Positions 55,588-63,218 of a stretch of 64,000 nucleotides of DNA are shown here, piece after piece. Positions within the stretch are counted from its first letter, which is position 1. Every line of letters starts with the position of its first letter. The stretch covers positions 1 to 64,000 of the forward strand of contig JAQBTV010000002.1 of NCBI GenBank assembly GCA_027624715.1, read 5' to 3'. Source of the DNA: Pseudomonadota bacterium (GTDB taxonomy: Bacteria; Pseudomonadota; Gammaproteobacteria; Burkholderiales; Eutrophovitaceae). A model generated the notes under the pieces. That model ran no database searches. It was not told the DNA's origin and worked only from the letters and a program-made list of their open reading frames with translations. Position numbers and translations under genes: made by a program.

Positions 55588-57105
55588 ATGGATACGTATA
55601 TCGGAATGTGGGGATGGGGTTTATTAGCCGCGTCTATATTGATGTTTATCGGTATTGGTTTTGCGGGGATGAAGAAAACCAAAACAGACGAGGACTTCGC
55701 GGTGGCTCGTGGCGCTTATGGCCCCGTAACGTTGGCATTTGCTTTTGCCGGAACAATCGCGAGTGGGGCGACGTTCATGAGTGTGCCGGGAATGGCTTAT
55801 TCCAAAGGTTTCGCAGCAATTTGGTATCCTGCGACATATCCGATTGCGATTTACTTAGGGATGCTTTTAGCGATCAGACTGATTAAGCGTGCTGGAGATA
55901 AGTTTCGCTCAAATTCACTGCCTGAATTCTTGGGGCAGCGTTATAACAGTGACTTTTTGAGAATTGGGTTTGCGCTCGTCTCGATTTTGCTGGTGTATTA
56001 TATAGCCGCTCAAATTGTTGCAGCAGCTACAATATTTGAGGTATTACTCAATCTAAATTATAAAGTTGGAGTTATAGTCAGTGTTGGGGTGATTGCCCTT
56101 TATGTTGCTATGGGCGGTTCTCATGCTGACATTATGACGGATGGCATACAAGGTGTAGTGATGGTTTTGGTCGCGCTTTTCATTGCCGTGATATTTTTCA
56201 TGGGTGTCGGTCTCGAAGGTACGGGTCCATCGGTCATTAACGACGCCTTGGTCCTGCAAGACCCGAGTTTGGGTTGGGATAACTACTTTAAGGAGGGTGA
56301 CTTATACTTCGGTAGTTTCTGGTTGGTTACATTGCTTTTCGTTGCGCACCTCCCGTTCGCTATGAATCCACATGTCGGAAAGTTAGCGTTTGCGCTCAAA
56401 GACCCCAAACAAATTCGTACATTCATGCTAATCGCCATTCCAGTCGGTTCCATCTTAGGCTTTACTGTTTTGGGTGGATTGCACGCTCGAGCATTATTTG
56501 GTGCAGACATTAAACCTGATGCGGCCATTCCTGTTTTATTCACACAACTCTTACACCCGTTTTTTGCTGGACTCTTAGGCATTGGTGTGTTGTCAGCCAT
56601 TATGTCGACGGCTGATGGCCTATTTATCTCCATCGCGGTTATTTTCAGTAACGATCTGTATAAAAGGACCTTTGCACCAGTCATCCATAAACACAAATCC
56701 AAAGAGCAAATTGAACAAATAGCGCTCAATATTTCTCGAGTTGGCGTTGTTTTGGTTGGCGTGGTGGCTTGCTGGCTAGCGTGGGAACCACCGCAGTTTT
56801 TGGTGGTGTTATTGTGGATTGGGGTTGGTGGCATTCTCTCCGGAGCAACGGGACCTCTCTTGATTGGTGCTCTGTGGAGAAGGGCTACTAAGGCTGGGGC
56901 AATTGCCTCATTCTTGGTGGGTGTGTTTGGTTTTGGAGCCAGCATCATCTATTGTTATGTGCTTAAAGATGAGCCCTATAAAAATCCGTTTTCGATCGCA
57001 GGCCTATGCATTATTGCGGCAGCAGTCACGATGATCGTGGTGAGTCTATTAACAAAACGTTTACCACAAGCACACGTTGACGATATGTTTGGTAAGTCAG
57101 CCTGA
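55588..57105 (+). CDS. Sodium:solute symporter family transporter
   Basis: A 505-residue SSS transporter with about 13 helices. The FAFAGTIASGATFMSVPGMAY helix, the NSLPEFLGQRY loop, the DIMTDGIQGVVM segment and the GVLSAIMSTADGLFIS helix (sodium-site Ser residues) are the family signatures. It takes up a small solute, probably an organic acid or related anion, with Na+. A short accessory protein precedes it and an SDR gene follows 38 bp downstream on the same strand, so it may supply the substrate for the catabolic set at 57-64 kb. Confidence 0.93.
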   Translation: MDTYIGMWGWGLLAASILMFIGIGFAGMKKTKTDEDFAVARGAYGPVTLAFAFAGTIASGATFMSVPGMAYSKGFAAIWYPATYPIAIYLGMLLAIRLIKRAGDKFRSNSLPEFLGQRYNSDFLRIGFALVSILLVYYIAAQIVAAATIFEVLLNLNYKVGVIVSVGVIALYVAMGGSHADIMTDGIQGVVMVLVALFIAVIFFMGVGLEGTGPSVINDALVLQDPSLGWDNYFKEGDLYFGSFWLVTLLFVAHLPFAMNPHVGKLAFALKDPKQIRTFMLIAIPVGSILGFTVLGGLHARALFGADIKPDAAIPVLFTQLLHPFFAGLLGIGVLSAIMSTADGLFISIAVIFSNDLYKRTFAPVIHKHKSKEQIEQIALNISRVGVVLVGVVACWLAWEPPQFLVVLLWIGVGGILSGATGPLLIGALWRRATKAGAIASFLVGVFGFGASIIYCYVLKDEPYKNPFSIAGLCIIAAAVTMIVVSLLTKRLPQAHVDDMFGKSA

Positions 57106-57143
57106 TACTTGAGGTGACTTAGTTCGGTAGTGGTAAATCGGGA

Positions 57144-57953
57144 ATGGAGCATGAAGTCACGACGGATCAGCTCATGACGGATCGGTTTTCCATGTCTTCT
57201 TTTCGACTTGACGGGCGAGTGGCGCTGATAACAGGAGCTGGCCAAGGCCTTGGTGCGTCGATTTCCATGGCTTATGCTAAGGCCGGCGCGTCAGTTGTTT
57301 TACTTGGGCGGACCGAAAGTTACCTACAAGAAAATGCTGATTCCATACGCCAGAATGGTGGTGAGGCCTCTGTAATCGTCTGCGATGTTACGAATGACAG
57401 AAACCTACGCAGTGCGATAGGCGGGTTATCACGTTTAGATATTCTTGTTAATAATGCGGGTACAAATTTTCCAGAACCTTTTCTCGACGTCAGTGACGAT
57501 CATTTGGATATTATGCTTGATTTAAATGTTCGGGCTTGTTTTGTAGTTGCGCAGTCAGCAGTCCAAGTGATGCTGAAGTCTGCAGATTTAGTTGAGAAAG
57601 GTGCGAGTGTCGTCAATATGTCCTCGCAGATGGGGCATGTGGGTTCTCCGAATAGGACTGTTTATTGTATGACCAAGCATGCGATTGAGGGGCTCACTAA
57701 AGCGATGGCAGTCGAGTTGGCTGATAAAAATATCCGCGTTAACAGCATTGGCCCAACATTTTCAGAAACACCTATGGTCAGGCGTATCGTAGATACGCCT
57801 GAGAAGAAAGACTTTGTCACTTCTAGAATTCCAATGGGTCGTTTGGCCAAAATGGAAGATGTGGCTGCCGCTGCTGTTTATTTGGCATCTCCGGCAGCGG
57901 GTATGGTGACTGGCACGCACTTGATTGTTGATGGAGGCTGGACCGCTCAGTAG
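57144..57953 (+). CDS. Short-chain dehydrogenase/reductase
   Basis: A 269-residue SDR with the cofactor loop ITGAGQGLGASISM, Arg after beta2 (LLGRTES, suggesting NADP(H)), NNAGTNFPEPF, VVNMSSQMG (Ser), YCMTKHAIEG (Tyr, Lys) and the end LIVDGGWTAQ. The first 16 residues are weakly supported; ATG at 57177 or 57192 (MTDRFSMSSF or MSSFRLDG) may be the true start. The family resembles gluconate 5-dehydrogenase or 3-oxoacyl reductase types. It follows the symporter on the same strand and probably acts on its substrate or a product. Confidence 0.85.
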   Translation: MEHEVTTDQLMTDRFSMSSFRLDGRVALITGAGQGLGASISMAYAKAGASVVLLGRTESYLQENADSIRQNGGEASVIVCDVTNDRNLRSAIGGLSRLDILVNNAGTNFPEPFLDVSDDHLDIMLDLNVRACFVVAQSAVQVMLKSADLVEKGASVVNMSSQMGHVGSPNRTVYCMTKHAIEGLTKAMAVELADKNIRVNSIGPTFSETPMVRRIVDTPEKKDFVTSRIPMGRLAKMEDVAAAAVYLASPAAGMVTGTHLIVDGGWTAQ

Positions 57954-58017
57954 AAGAGCTAAGCTTGGTTTGATGCTCCATCCAAAATTAGTAGGTTTCG
58001 GAGTGGTAGTGGATCCG

Positions 58018-58884
58018 TCAGAAAAAATCATTTAATGCCTTAATTGTTTGTTCGGGTTCTTCTTCGGCCAGGTAATGTCCGCAATCAATCTCGAAGCCTT
58101 GAACAGTGCTTGCCCATGATCGCCAGATATCGAGAGTGTCATACCACTGTTCTAGTTTTGCTTGTTTCCCCCATAGAGCTAATACTGGGCAGGTTATTTT
58201 ATTGCCACTCTTCTGATCGGCGAGATCATGTTCACAATCAATTGATATGCCAGCTCGGTAGTCTTCACACATGGCGCGAACGGTTTCAGGATTTTTAAAG
58301 CATTTGAGATAGTCATCAACAGCTGCTTCCGCAAAGAAGTTTCTTGTTGGCCGATTGGTATGCCAGTGCCAAAACCATTCAGAGTTTTGGTTTATTAGAG
58401 TTTCGGGTAATGGGCTGGGTTGAGCCAAGAAAAACCAGTGGTAATACCCTAAGCCAAAGTCTGAATTGGAGCGCTGGAACGATTCCAGTGTGGGAATAAT
58501 GTCAAGAACGGCTAGTTTTTTGATACTGGCTGGATGATCTAGTGCCATTCGGTAGGCGACTCGACCGCCCCGGTCATGGCCGGCAACGCTGAATTGTTTA
58601 AATCCGAGTTTTCTCATTACCGCAATCTGATCGCTAGCCATAGATCTTTTGCTGTAAGCCCCATGGTCAACAGACGATGCAGGTTTGGAGCTTTCGCCGT
58701 ATCCAGTTAAATCGGTGGCGACAACGGTAAAGCGTTTACTGAGCTCGGGAGCGACTAAGTGCCACATGACATGTGTTTGTGGATTACCATGCAACAACAG
58801 AAGAGGCGGGCCATCTCCCCCTATTCTTAGTCGTATCGAAACATCCTCAACTTCGATCGTTTTTAATTGAAATCCTTCAAACAT
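58018..58884 (-). CDS. Alpha/beta hydrolase, fluoroacetate/haloacetate dehalogenase-like
   Basis: A 288-residue hydrolase of the haloacetate dehalogenase H-1 group. The nucleophile is Asp104 in AGHDRGGR, with Arg105 and Arg108 for carboxylate binding, Asp129 and His270 (DCGHY) completing the triad, and His150-Trp151 in YYHWFF in the halide pocket. This set, rather than a Ser nucleophile, marks dehalogenases that hydrolyse 2-haloacetates, possibly including fluoroacetate. Epoxide hydrolases share the Asp but not the Arg pair or the His-Trp pair. It lies alone between the SDR (convergent) and the Zn-alcohol dehydrogenase genes. Confidence 0.88.
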   Translation of the reverse strand: MFEGFQLKTIEVEDVSIRLRIGGDGPPLLLLHGNPQTHVMWHLVAPELSKRFTVVATDLTGYGESSKPASSVDHGAYSKRSMASDQIAVMRKLGFKQFSVAGHDRGGRVAYRMALDHPASIKKLAVLDIIPTLESFQRSNSDFGLGYYHWFFLAQPSPLPETLINQNSEWFWHWHTNRPTRNFFAEAAVDDYLKCFKNPETVRAMCEDYRAGISIDCEHDLADQKSGNKITCPVLALWGKQAKLEQWYDTLDIWRSWASTVQGFEIDCGHYLAEEEPEQTIKALNDFF

Positions 58885-58905
58885 AATGTTGACGTATGTT
58901 CAGTT

Positions 58906-59958
58906 CTAAGAGGGATCAATGACGCCTTTTCCAGAATGTTGCAGATCAAATAGCTCGTAGGCCTCTTTCGCTTGATCTAACTTCCACTCATGTGTGAAGA
59001 GGGCATCTAACGAAATTTCTTTATCAGCCACATACTCAGCACATTTAGCTTGTCCAACTTTTGAGAAGGTCCAGGAGCCAATGATTGTGACCTGACGTCT
59101 TAACATATCGTTACTGACATTCAGTGTCACGATATCCCCTTCACCAACAAAGCAAGCTTTACCCCAAGTGCGCACGCACTGCACCGCTTGCGTGCGTGCG
59201 GCAGGAGCGGATGAGCAGTCCAGAGAGGCGTGTGCACCACGACCGTGTGTTGCGTCACGGATCGCCTGAACCACATTTTCTGTTTTGGCAGGGTTAATCA
59301 GTACATCAGCTCCAAATCCCTTTGCTCGTTGTAGGCGTTCTTCACTTGTATCAAGGGCGATTACTCGAGAGCCCATTCGCGAGGCAAGGAAGGTGGCAGA
59401 TAATCCTACGGGACCTTGGCCAAAAACTGCGATTGTCTGATCGCCCATCAGTTCCAGTCGTTGTAATGCACCCCAGGCTGTACCTGTGCCGCAGGAGATT
59501 GCGGCTCCTGATTTAAATGAGAGTTCGTCAGGGAGCGCTACAAGCGTCCTTGCGGGACATTTCATATATTTAGCATGTGCACCATGCCCGGTTACTCCGA
59601 AAACTTCCTTGACTCCATCAACGCAAAGTTGTTCCCATCCCGTTGAGCAATGATCACATGAACCACAACCACGGTAGTGGTGCTGCATGACTCGCATACC
59701 TTTTTGTGCAACATTTTTTGGTACCCCTTGACCAACAGCAACAACAACACCGCATGGTTCGTGACCAGCGATGATAGGCCCATCAAAATCGCCCAGACCA
59801 AGGGACGAGGCCCCTCCCTCTGCTCTATAGAACTTTAGATCACTGCCGCACATGCCAGACGCTTTAATCTCTAAAACCACCTCTCCAGGTCCTGGAGTTG
59901 GGTCTGGAAAGTTTAAGATTTCTAGTTTTTTCTTGCCGGGGAAAACGATGCCTTTCAT
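58906..59958 (-). CDS. Zinc-dependent alcohol dehydrogenase (MDR family)
   Basis: A 350-residue medium-chain dehydrogenase. The catalytic zinc ligands are Cys37 (MCGSD), His66-Glu67 (AGHEP) and the later Cys151 region; the structural zinc set is Cys98, Cys101, Cys104 and Cys112 (RGCGSCDHCSTGWEQLC). The Rossmann motif FGQGPVGLSA is followed by an acidic strand end (ALDTSEE), suggesting NAD+. The sequence resembles threonine or polyol dehydrogenases. It lies 28 bp downstream of the aldehyde dehydrogenase gene, so the two plausibly oxidise an alcohol to an acid in sequence. Confidence 0.9.
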   Translation of the reverse strand: MKGIVFPGKKKLEILNFPDPTPGPGEVVLEIKASGMCGSDLKFYRAEGGASSLGLGDFDGPIIAGHEPCGVVVAVGQGVPKNVAQKGMRVMQHHYRGCGSCDHCSTGWEQLCVDGVKEVFGVTGHGAHAKYMKCPARTLVALPDELSFKSGAAISCGTGTAWGALQRLELMGDQTIAVFGQGPVGLSATFLASRMGSRVIALDTSEERLQRAKGFGADVLINPAKTENVVQAIRDATHGRGAHASLDCSSAPAARTQAVQCVRTWGKACFVGEGDIVTLNVSNDMLRRQVTIIGSWTFSKVGQAKCAEYVADKEISLDALFTHEWKLDQAKEAYELFDLQHSGKGVIDPS

Positions 59959-59986
59959 AATGAAACTCCCTAAAGAATATGTGTTG

Positions 59987-61471
59987 TTATTTTAGGACGA
60001 ATGGATTTCCAGTTTTGGCCCCTATGTTGATCCAAACACTCTTTGTCTGTAGGTATTGATAAATCGCTTCAATACCGCTTTCCCGGCCCACACCGGAATC
60101 TTTGTAACCCCCGAATGGAGACATGTAGCTCACTGCGCGATACGTATTCACCCAAACTGTTCCTGCTTGAATTTTTTCTGACATCCTGATGGCTCGACCA
60201 ATGTCACTGGTCCAAACTCCAGAGCCTAAACCGAATCGAATATCGTTTGCAATTTCGACCGCTTCCTCTTCGTCTTTGAACTTAATCACAGAGAGTACCG
60301 GTCCGAATACTTCTTCTTGCGCGATCCTCATGTCATTTGTAACCCCTGTGAACACAGTTGGCTCGATGAACCATCCATCACCGCATTCTGGTCGGGTGGC
60401 CGCTGTGCCACCGAGGGCCAAATTAGCACCTTCATTTTTAGCCACATCAATATAACTAAGAACTTTGTCGTACTGTGGTTTTGTGGTGATCGGTCCTACC
60501 TGGGTCTCGGTACTCATGGGATTACCCATGCGAGCAGTTCTAGCAAGCGCAATGAGCTTTTCCATGAATTCGTCATGAATGTTTTCCTGTAAAAGCAAAC
60601 GCGATCCAGCAATACACGTTTGTCCGGTTGCTGCAAAGATGCCTGATACTGCACCGTTAACCGCATCCTCTAAGTTAGCGTCGTCAAAAACAATGTTAGG
60701 GGATTTTCCACCGAGTTCGAGTGTGACCCGTTTAAATGATTTCGCAGCTACTTGATTGATGGCTCTTCCAGTAGCATCAGAGCCAGTAAACGCAATTTTT
60801 CGAACGAGCGGATGAGAGGTAAGTGGTTCGCCGACGTCTTTTCCATAACCCGTAACTACGTTGACAACGCCGTCTGGAAAGCCTGCCTCTTTAATGAGTT
60901 TGATAAACTCTAAGGTGGATGCCGAAGTAAACTCTGAGGGCTTGATCACGACTGTGCATCCTGCCGCTAACGCTGGTGCCAGTTTCCATGCTAGTAATAG
61001 CAGCGGTGAATTCCAAGCGGTGATCGCGGCGACAACGCCGAGAGGTTCATGGCGTGTGAAATTGAAGTAGCCTTTTTTGTCGAGCGGAATCACTGAGCCT
61101 TCAATTTTATCGGCTAGGCCGCCAAAGTAGTAATACCACTGAGGAACGTAGTTGACTTGACCTAGCATTTCTGCGATTAGTTTTCCGTTGTCTTTCACTT
61201 CCATTTCTGCAAGTTTTTGCGCGTCTCTAGCGATTAGATCACCGAGCCTATGAATTAGCATGCCACGCTGACTCGCGGTCAATTCTGACCAAGGGCCGCT
61301 GGTAAATGCTCGATGTGCTGCCTGCACAGCCCGATCCACATCTGCTGGGCCACCTGCAGCCACCTGTGCCCAAACTTTTCCAGTGAAAGGGTTAAAGCTG
61401 TCAAACCATTCGCCTGAAGCCGCTTCGATAAAATCACCATCTATGTACATCTTGAATTGTTCCATCCCCAT
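59987..61471 (-). CDS. NAD(P)-dependent aldehyde dehydrogenase
   Basis: A 494-residue class-I-type aldehyde dehydrogenase. The general base Glu is in LELGGKSPNIVF, the nucleophile Cys in GQTCIAGSR, and the cofactor segment NVVTGYGKDVGEPLTSH and PFGGYKDSGVGRE are normal. It oxidises an aldehyde to the acid. It is upstream of the Zn-alcohol dehydrogenase and 28 bp downstream of the ketopantoate reductase-like gene, so the three probably form an operon. Specificity is not predictable; benzaldehyde, betaine and other aldehydes share the fold. Confidence 0.92.
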   Translation of the reverse strand: MGMEQFKMYIDGDFIEAASGEWFDSFNPFTGKVWAQVAAGGPADVDRAVQAAHRAFTSGPWSELTASQRGMLIHRLGDLIARDAQKLAEMEVKDNGKLIAEMLGQVNYVPQWYYYFGGLADKIEGSVIPLDKKGYFNFTRHEPLGVVAAITAWNSPLLLLAWKLAPALAAGCTVVIKPSEFTSASTLEFIKLIKEAGFPDGVVNVVTGYGKDVGEPLTSHPLVRKIAFTGSDATGRAINQVAAKSFKRVTLELGGKSPNIVFDDANLEDAVNGAVSGIFAATGQTCIAGSRLLLQENIHDEFMEKLIALARTARMGNPMSTETQVGPITTKPQYDKVLSYIDVAKNEGANLALGGTAATRPECGDGWFIEPTVFTGVTNDMRIAQEEVFGPVLSVIKFKDEEEAVEIANDIRFGLGSGVWTSDIGRAIRMSEKIQAGTVWVNTYRAVSYMSPFGGYKDSGVGRESGIEAIYQYLQTKSVWINIGAKTGNPFVLK

Positions 61472-61499
61472 CTCCTGTTTTAATTATCTTGAATGACTT

Positions 61500-62426
61500 T
61501 TAACGGACACCCATTTGTTTTTCTTTATTTCTTACTAAAGCGCTGATCGCTGAATTAAACGGAGTCTCAACGCTTACTTGTAATCCGACATTCGGTATTG
61601 CACCGTTAATGGCATCGATCTCAGACATCCGCCCCGCTAAGTGATCAAGCAGCATCGACGGTTTAGCGTTTAGTATTTTTGATCCGAAATTTTTGACATA
61701 TTTGATAGGATCATCAATTCGAACATTAATGTTTTTAGCCATCGCAACGTTAAAAGCTTCCCGTGCACAATTCGACGCGCAAATCCATGCGTCCGCATCT
61801 TCCATCACCTCTCCTACTGTGAGACCTGTTATCGTACAAGTCCCCGAGAAGCACACGTTGCAGATTAGTTTTTCCCAGATTAGTTGGTCAATGTCATCAA
61901 AGCACTCTACGCGAAATCCGCCGGACTCCCACGTTGCCGCAATCGTGCGGAGTCTATCGGTCACTGGCCCAGAAAACTCACCCAACCTAACGAGTTCCCA
62001 GCCATTGTGGTGGGCGTACCCTGGTTCTTTAATGGACGCGCCGAAGCCACCAACCACACCAATTGCTACTTTCTCAAATCCTAGTATTTTTGCTGCGGCT
62101 TCAGGACCTCCTAAGCCATTTTGAATCGAGAGTACCACTGTGTTGACACCCATCAAAGATACGGCTGACTCTGCGGCGGCCCCTACATGCATTGCCTTGG
62201 TCGCGATGATGACTAGGTCACACTCTCCAACTTCACTTGTATCTGTTGTGGCATTTAGTTTGACAATTCGAGATCCAGATGCGCCCTCTAAGCGCAAGCC
62301 ATTTTTTTTGATCGCTTCTACGTGATCTTGCCAGGTATCAACTGCCCATACGTCATGACCTGCGTCAGCCAATAGGGCAGCGTAGACGCTGCCCATAGCA
62401 CCGCACCCTAATATCCCGATTTTCAT
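61500..62426 (-). CDS. 2-dehydropantoate 2-reductase family protein (PanE-like)
   Basis: A 308-residue KPR-fold dehydrogenase. ILGCGAMGSVYAALLADAG starts the Rossmann fold, followed by NGLGGPEAA, a catalytic Lys in DQLIWEKLICNVCFSG and the C-terminal KPSMLLDHLAGRMSEID block. True PanE makes pantoate for CoA; duplicates occur in catabolic clusters, where they probably reduce other 2-keto acids. Its place between an aldehyde dehydrogenase and a VOC protein makes a catabolic duplicate more likely. Confidence 0.87.
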   Translation of the reverse strand: MKIGILGCGAMGSVYAALLADAGHDVWAVDTWQDHVEAIKKNGLRLEGASGSRIVKLNATTDTSEVGECDLVIIATKAMHVGAAAESAVSLMGVNTVVLSIQNGLGGPEAAAKILGFEKVAIGVVGGFGASIKEPGYAHHNGWELVRLGEFSGPVTDRLRTIAATWESGGFRVECFDDIDQLIWEKLICNVCFSGTCTITGLTVGEVMEDADAWICASNCAREAFNVAMAKNINVRIDDPIKYVKNFGSKILNAKPSMLLDHLAGRMSEIDAINGAIPNVGLQVSVETPFNSAISALVRNKEKQMGVR

Positions 62427-62481
62427 AGTTTTCCCTTCAATCTACTGATTAAAGTGTAATGGTTGGTGGCGCTAGCCTAAA

Positions 62482-62808
62482 TCAAACGCTTGCGTTTTCT
62501 GCGTAGATTTCAACACAATTGCCTTCAGGGTCGAGTACTTGAAAGGATGTGAACTCAGGTCCAACTTTCAGTGCCTTGTCGAACCGATCTCTCCACTCAT
62601 GCAGTTTTGCCATATTGCGCACTCTAAATCCGAGGTGAAGCACTGCAGGTTGGTTGATAGGGGTGCCTTGTTGGAACGCGATTAAGATCCCATCACCTCT
62701 CACCACATGTTGATCTGCTGCTAACTTGAAGGTTTCAGCGTACCATTTCGCCAGATCATGAGGGTTTTGAGACGGGATATTGGCATGTTCTAATCGGAAA
62801 TCAGACAC
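62482..62808 (-). CDS. VOC-superfamily (glyoxalase/dioxygenase-like) protein
   Basis: A 108-residue single-module VOC protein with the pattern LEHANIPSQNPHDLAKWYAE (first beta-alpha-beta with His) and the end VLDPEGNCVEIYAEN (Glu metal ligand). VOC members include glyoxalases, extradiol dioxygenases and resistance proteins. It lies 55 bp upstream of the PanE-like gene on the same strand. Function is not assignable. Confidence 0.85.
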   Translation of the reverse strand: MSDFRLEHANIPSQNPHDLAKWYAETFKLAADQHVVRGDGILIAFQQGTPINQPAVLHLGFRVRNMAKLHEWRDRFDKALKVGPEFTSFQVLDPEGNCVEIYAENASV

Positions 62809-62874
62809 GATATTTTCCTATATTTATAGTTAAAATTGAAGGGCAAATCTCTTCTAGTCTTTTTTGGTGACTGC

Positions 62875-63165
62875 CTACATTGAAGCTTGAATAATCCCAA
62901 TTTTAAATTGGTCAAGTATCCTACAACGATGGATGCCTATCTGTCCAAAAAAACTAAGAGTTAACCATTTGACGGATTGCTTTAGGCTGCCCCCAGCAGA
63001 AAATACGGCCCTACTTCCATTGATGATGGCGGCTTTAATTTTTTTATTCGAATCAATCTTATCCCAGATACTGACAAATTCATCAGCTGCGGTATTGCCC
63101 GTCAGTGCATTACGAGTTTCTGGCTCATTCATCGCCAAAGTTACGATATGCCCCTCTTCTTGAAT
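62875..63165 (-). pseudogene. Enoyl-CoA hydratase relic
   Basis: A minus-strand frame reads NIQEEGHIVTLAMNEPETRN, ALTGNTAADEFVSIWDKID, then KKIKAAIINGSRAVFSAGGSL. This is the N-terminus of an enoyl-CoA hydratase, up to the FSAGG oxyanion loop. From there the sequence leaves the family pattern and stops at 62875. Upstream is an in-frame stop (TAA) with no start codon between. Both ends are therefore missing, and about one third of the gene remains. Confidence 0.82.
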
Positions 63166-63218
63166 ATTTAGGAATTACGATATTCGATATCCTCTAAGCA
63201 CATTGAACTATTTGAGGT

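Noticed and set aside
56283-56948. 221-codon minus-strand ORF
   Set aside because: It is the antisense shadow of the symporter gene, whose frame shows clear family motifs; the shadow has a Pro/Thr/Asn-rich composition.
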